Positions 7,119 through 8,654 of a DNA stretch of 8,654 bases are shown here, in pieces (positions within the stretch are counted from its first letter, which is position 1; each line of letters starts with the position of its first letter). The position numbers and the translations under genes are program-made. This DNA comes from Phycisphaerae bacterium. Lineage in GTDB: Bacteria; Planctomycetota; Phycisphaerae; JAAYCJ01. The stretch covers positions 1 through 8,654 of the forward strand of contig WFQY01000541.1 of assembly GCA_015486815.1 (NCBI GenBank). The letters are read 5' to 3'. The notes beneath the pieces were generated by a model that saw nothing but the letters and a program-made list of their open reading frames with translations, had not been told where the DNA came from and ran no database searches.

Positions 7119-7147
7119 ATTATAGAACAGATGTTTGATTCTTACAA
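7119..7147 (-). promoter_or_regulatory. Sigma-70-like promoter of the large membrane protein; transcript possibly leaderless
   Basis: Read on the - strand, TTGTAA (7147-7142) matches four of six -35 bases. A 17-base spacer leads to TATAAT (7124-7119), a perfect -10 box. A start about seven bases on falls near 7112, only about two bases before the ATG at 7110-7108. Together with the absence of any Shine-Dalgarno, this predicts a leaderless mRNA. Confidence 0.6.
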
Positions 7148-7157
7148 AGGTTTGTGG
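7142..7157. repeat. Inverted repeat ACAAA-GG-TTTGT in the divergent intergenic region
   Basis: ACAAA (7144-7148) and TTTGT (7151-7155) form a 12-base inverted repeat with a 2-base centre, extendable by two G/T pairs to 7142-7157. It overlaps the -35 box of the - strand promoter and lies about 85 bases upstream of the eno start codon. A regulator binding here could act on the membrane-protein gene and possibly on eno. No clear eno promoter could be fixed: TAATAT at 7165-7170 and TATTAC at 7213-7218 are weak -10 candidates. Confidence 0.3.
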
Positions 7158-7227
7158 TATTTTCTAATATTTGTTGTTTCCCTTTATTTGTTAAACGGAA
7201 TTACAGGAAAAATATTACATTGTTTTT

Positions 7228-7233
7228 GGAGGT
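7228..7233 (+). promoter_or_regulatory. Ribosome binding site GGAGGT of eno
   Basis: GGAGGT lies 8 bases before the ATG at 7242. It is the strongest Shine-Dalgarno in the window, consistent with a highly expressed glycolytic gene and with the predicted N-terminus MSVSIEQVHAREILDSRGNP. Confidence 0.85.
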
Positions 7234-7241
7234 ATTAAAAA

Positions 7242-8525
7242 ATGTCAGTTAGTATAGAACAGGTACACGCGAGAGAGATTTTGGATTCACGAGGCAATCC
7301 GACGATTGAAGTCGATGTGATGCTTGCAGATGGTAGTTTTGGTCGAGCTGCTGTTCCTTCCGGGGCATCGACAGGCGAACACGAAGCAGTCGAACTTCGC
7401 GATGGTGATAAGAGCAGATATATGGGCAAAGGTGTTACCAAAGCGGTCGAGAATGTCAACGAAAAGATAGCACCGGAAATCCTCGGGCTCGACGCACGTC
7501 AGCAGGAAGTAATCGATAAGGTAATGATAGATTTGGACGGTACCGAGAACAAGGGCAAACTCGGTGCGAATGCGATTCTTGGCGTTTCATTAGCGGTTGC
7601 AAAAGCAGCAGCTGAATATTGTGGCCTGCCTTTGTTCAGATATATAGGCGGTGCCGGTGCACACGTTCTGCCTGTGCCTATGATGAATATTCTCAACGGT
7701 GGCAAGCACGCTGACAATACCGTCGATTTGCAGGAATTTATGATTATGCCTTATGGTGCCGATTGCTTTGCCGAAGCGCTTCGTATGGGTGCGGAGGTAT
7801 TTCACACGTTAAAGAAAGTGCTGAAGGAAAAGGGCTACAGTACAGCTGTTGGCGATGAAGGTGGATTTGCGCCTAATCTCAAATCGAATGAAGAAGCTCT
7901 TGATGTGATTATGGAAGCTATCGACAAAGCCGGCTATAAAGCGGGCGAAGATATCTACATTGCACTCGACCCTGCCGCCAGCGAGCTTTATGACAACGAG
8001 AAACAGGCATATCATTTCTTCAAGAGTGATCCGGACAAATATGTTACGGGCGAAGATATGATAGAATTTTTCGAGAAGCTCATCGATAAATATCCGATCT
8101 ATTCGATAGAAGACGGCTTGGCGGAAGATGACTGGGAAAGCTGGTCGAAGATGACAGAGAGATTGGGCGATAAGATTCAGATTGTAGGCGATGATATTTT
8201 CGTTACCAATCCTCAACGTCTCGAACGTGGGCTCGAAGAACACTCAGCGAACAGTATTTTGATAAAGCTCAATCAGATAGGTACGTTGACCGAGACTCTT
8301 AATACTATCAATCTTGCGATGCGTAACGGATGGTCAGCTGTTGTTTCGCATCGTAGCGGCGAAACCGAAGACAGCACGATAGCTGATTTGGTAGTGGCTA
8401 CGAACATAGGCCAGATAAAGACCGGTTCCGTTTGCAGGTCGGAAAGGATTTGCAAATACAATCAACTACTGCGAATCGAAGAAGAGCTTGGCGACGCTGC
8501 TGTCTTTGGTAGCAAGGTATTGTAA
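7242..8525 (+). CDS. eno: Enolase (phosphopyruvate hydratase, EC 4.2.1.11)
   Basis: This 427-residue cytoplasmic glycolytic enzyme interconverts 2-phosphoglycerate and phosphoenolpyruvate with Mg2+. It is full length for a bacterial enolase. The N-terminal domain carries AREILDSRGNPT (10-21) and the mobile-loop motif SGASTGEHEA (40-49). The barrel carries NGGKHADN (152-159, H156), QEF with E165, GDEGGFAPN with catalytic E206, metal ligands D243 (ALDPAASELYD), E290 (YSIEDGLAEDDW) and D317 (VGDDIFVTN), catalytic K342 (ILIKLNQIGTLTET), the SHRSGETED loop (369-377), and K393 in GQIKTG. The C-terminal signature reads GSVCRSERICKYNQLLRIEE, where GAPCRSERLAKYNQ is more usual; these are conservative variants. 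All active-site residues are present. The gene stands alone, divergent from the large membrane protein, with a strong ribosome binding site. No convincing intrinsic terminator follows before the repeat element. Confidence 0.98.
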   Translation: MSVSIEQVHAREILDSRGNPTIEVDVMLADGSFGRAAVPSGASTGEHEAVELRDGDKSRYMGKGVTKAVENVNEKIAPEILGLDARQQEVIDKVMIDLDGTENKGKLGANAILGVSLAVAKAAAEYCGLPLFRYIGGAGAHVLPVPMMNILNGGKHADNTVDLQEFMIMPYGADCFAEALRMGAEVFHTLKKVLKEKGYSTAVGDEGGFAPNLKSNEEALDVIMEAIDKAGYKAGEDIYIALDPAASELYDNEKQAYHFFKSDPDKYVTGEDMIEFFEKLIDKYPIYSIEDGLAEDDWESWSKMTERLGDKIQIVGDDIFVTNPQRLERGLEEHSANSILIKLNQIGTLTETLNTINLAMRNGWSAVVSHRSGETEDSTIADLVVATNIGQIKTGSVCRSERICKYNQLLRIEEELGDAAVFGSKVL

Positions 8526-8570
8526 TAATTCAAACTGACCGATTTGATATGACAGCATTTATTCCCACTG

Positions 8571-8654
8571 CGTCATTCCGCACGAAGCGCAGCGGAGATG
8601 CGGAATCCACTTGGTTGATGAGAATATGGATTCCCGCACCAACGGCATCTTCGA
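8571..8654. repeat. Dispersed inverted-repeat element (REP/MITE-like), cut by window end
   Basis: ATTCCGCA (8575-8582) pairs perfectly with TGCGGAAT (8599-8606) around a 16-base loop rich in GCG and AGC. The right arm also takes part in a second symmetry: AATCCA (8604-8609) pairs with TGGATT (8627-8632), and the longer GCGGAATCCA and TGGATTCCCGC are imperfect complements. GTCATTCCGC...GCGGAATCCA...GGATTCCCGC is the layout of a widespread class of non-coding bacterial palindromic repeats found in many copies between genes. No T-run follows the hairpin, so it is a poor terminator. Bases 8526-8570, between eno and this element, show nothing recognisable. Confidence 0.6.

Noticed and set aside
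7809..8243. 144-codon open frame on the - strand inside eno
   Set aside because: It lies wholly opposite a fully conserved enolase reading frame, has no ribosome binding site and resembles no family; it is a coding shadow.

Overview
The window is 8.65 kb of moderately AT-rich bacterial DNA. It holds five complete protein genes, the probable tail of a sixth at the left edge, and part of a dispersed repeat at the right edge. The best taxonomic clue is the 993-residue membrane protein. Its glycine-rich C-terminal segment resembles proteins I associate with Planctomycetota, and the composition and sugar-metabolism content would suit the Phycisphaerae/Sedimentisphaerales side of that phylum. This assignment is from memory and is moderate in confidence. 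I see no rRNA, tRNA, CRISPR array, transposase or phage gene.

Left part (1-2901, + strand): the last codons of an unidentified gene, then a 153-base gap, then two closely spaced genes. The first encodes a Gfo/Idh/MocA-type NAD(P)-dependent sugar oxidoreductase and the second an N-acylglucosamine 2-epimerase (AGE)-family protein. They are 31 bases apart and look like one transcription unit for sugar or sugar-derivative interconversion. The leader before the oxidoreductase holds a palindromic element (TACCGGTA inside GATAC...GTATC) that could be the operator of a sugar-responsive repressor.

Middle (2902-4104, + strand): a stand-alone AAA-type ATPase with a C-terminal DUF4143 domain. A perfect 18-base AT palindrome ends one base before its start codon. 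Its nuclease-like C-terminal motif has lost the usual acidic residue of the ExK element.

Right part: a very large membrane-anchored protein is encoded on the - strand (7110-4129), tail-to-tail with the ATPase. A divergent 131-base intergenic region separates it from enolase (eno, 7242-8525, + strand). The - strand promoter is close to the sigma-70 consensus and sits so near the ATG that the transcript may be leaderless. After eno, an imperfect inverted-repeat element of the 'CATTCCGC...GCGGAATCCA' type runs off the window end.

No clear new multi-gene system is visible. The features most worth following are the planctomycete-type giant membrane protein with its conserved low-complexity segment, the motif-altered ATPase with its palindrome, and the possible operator of the sugar gene pair.
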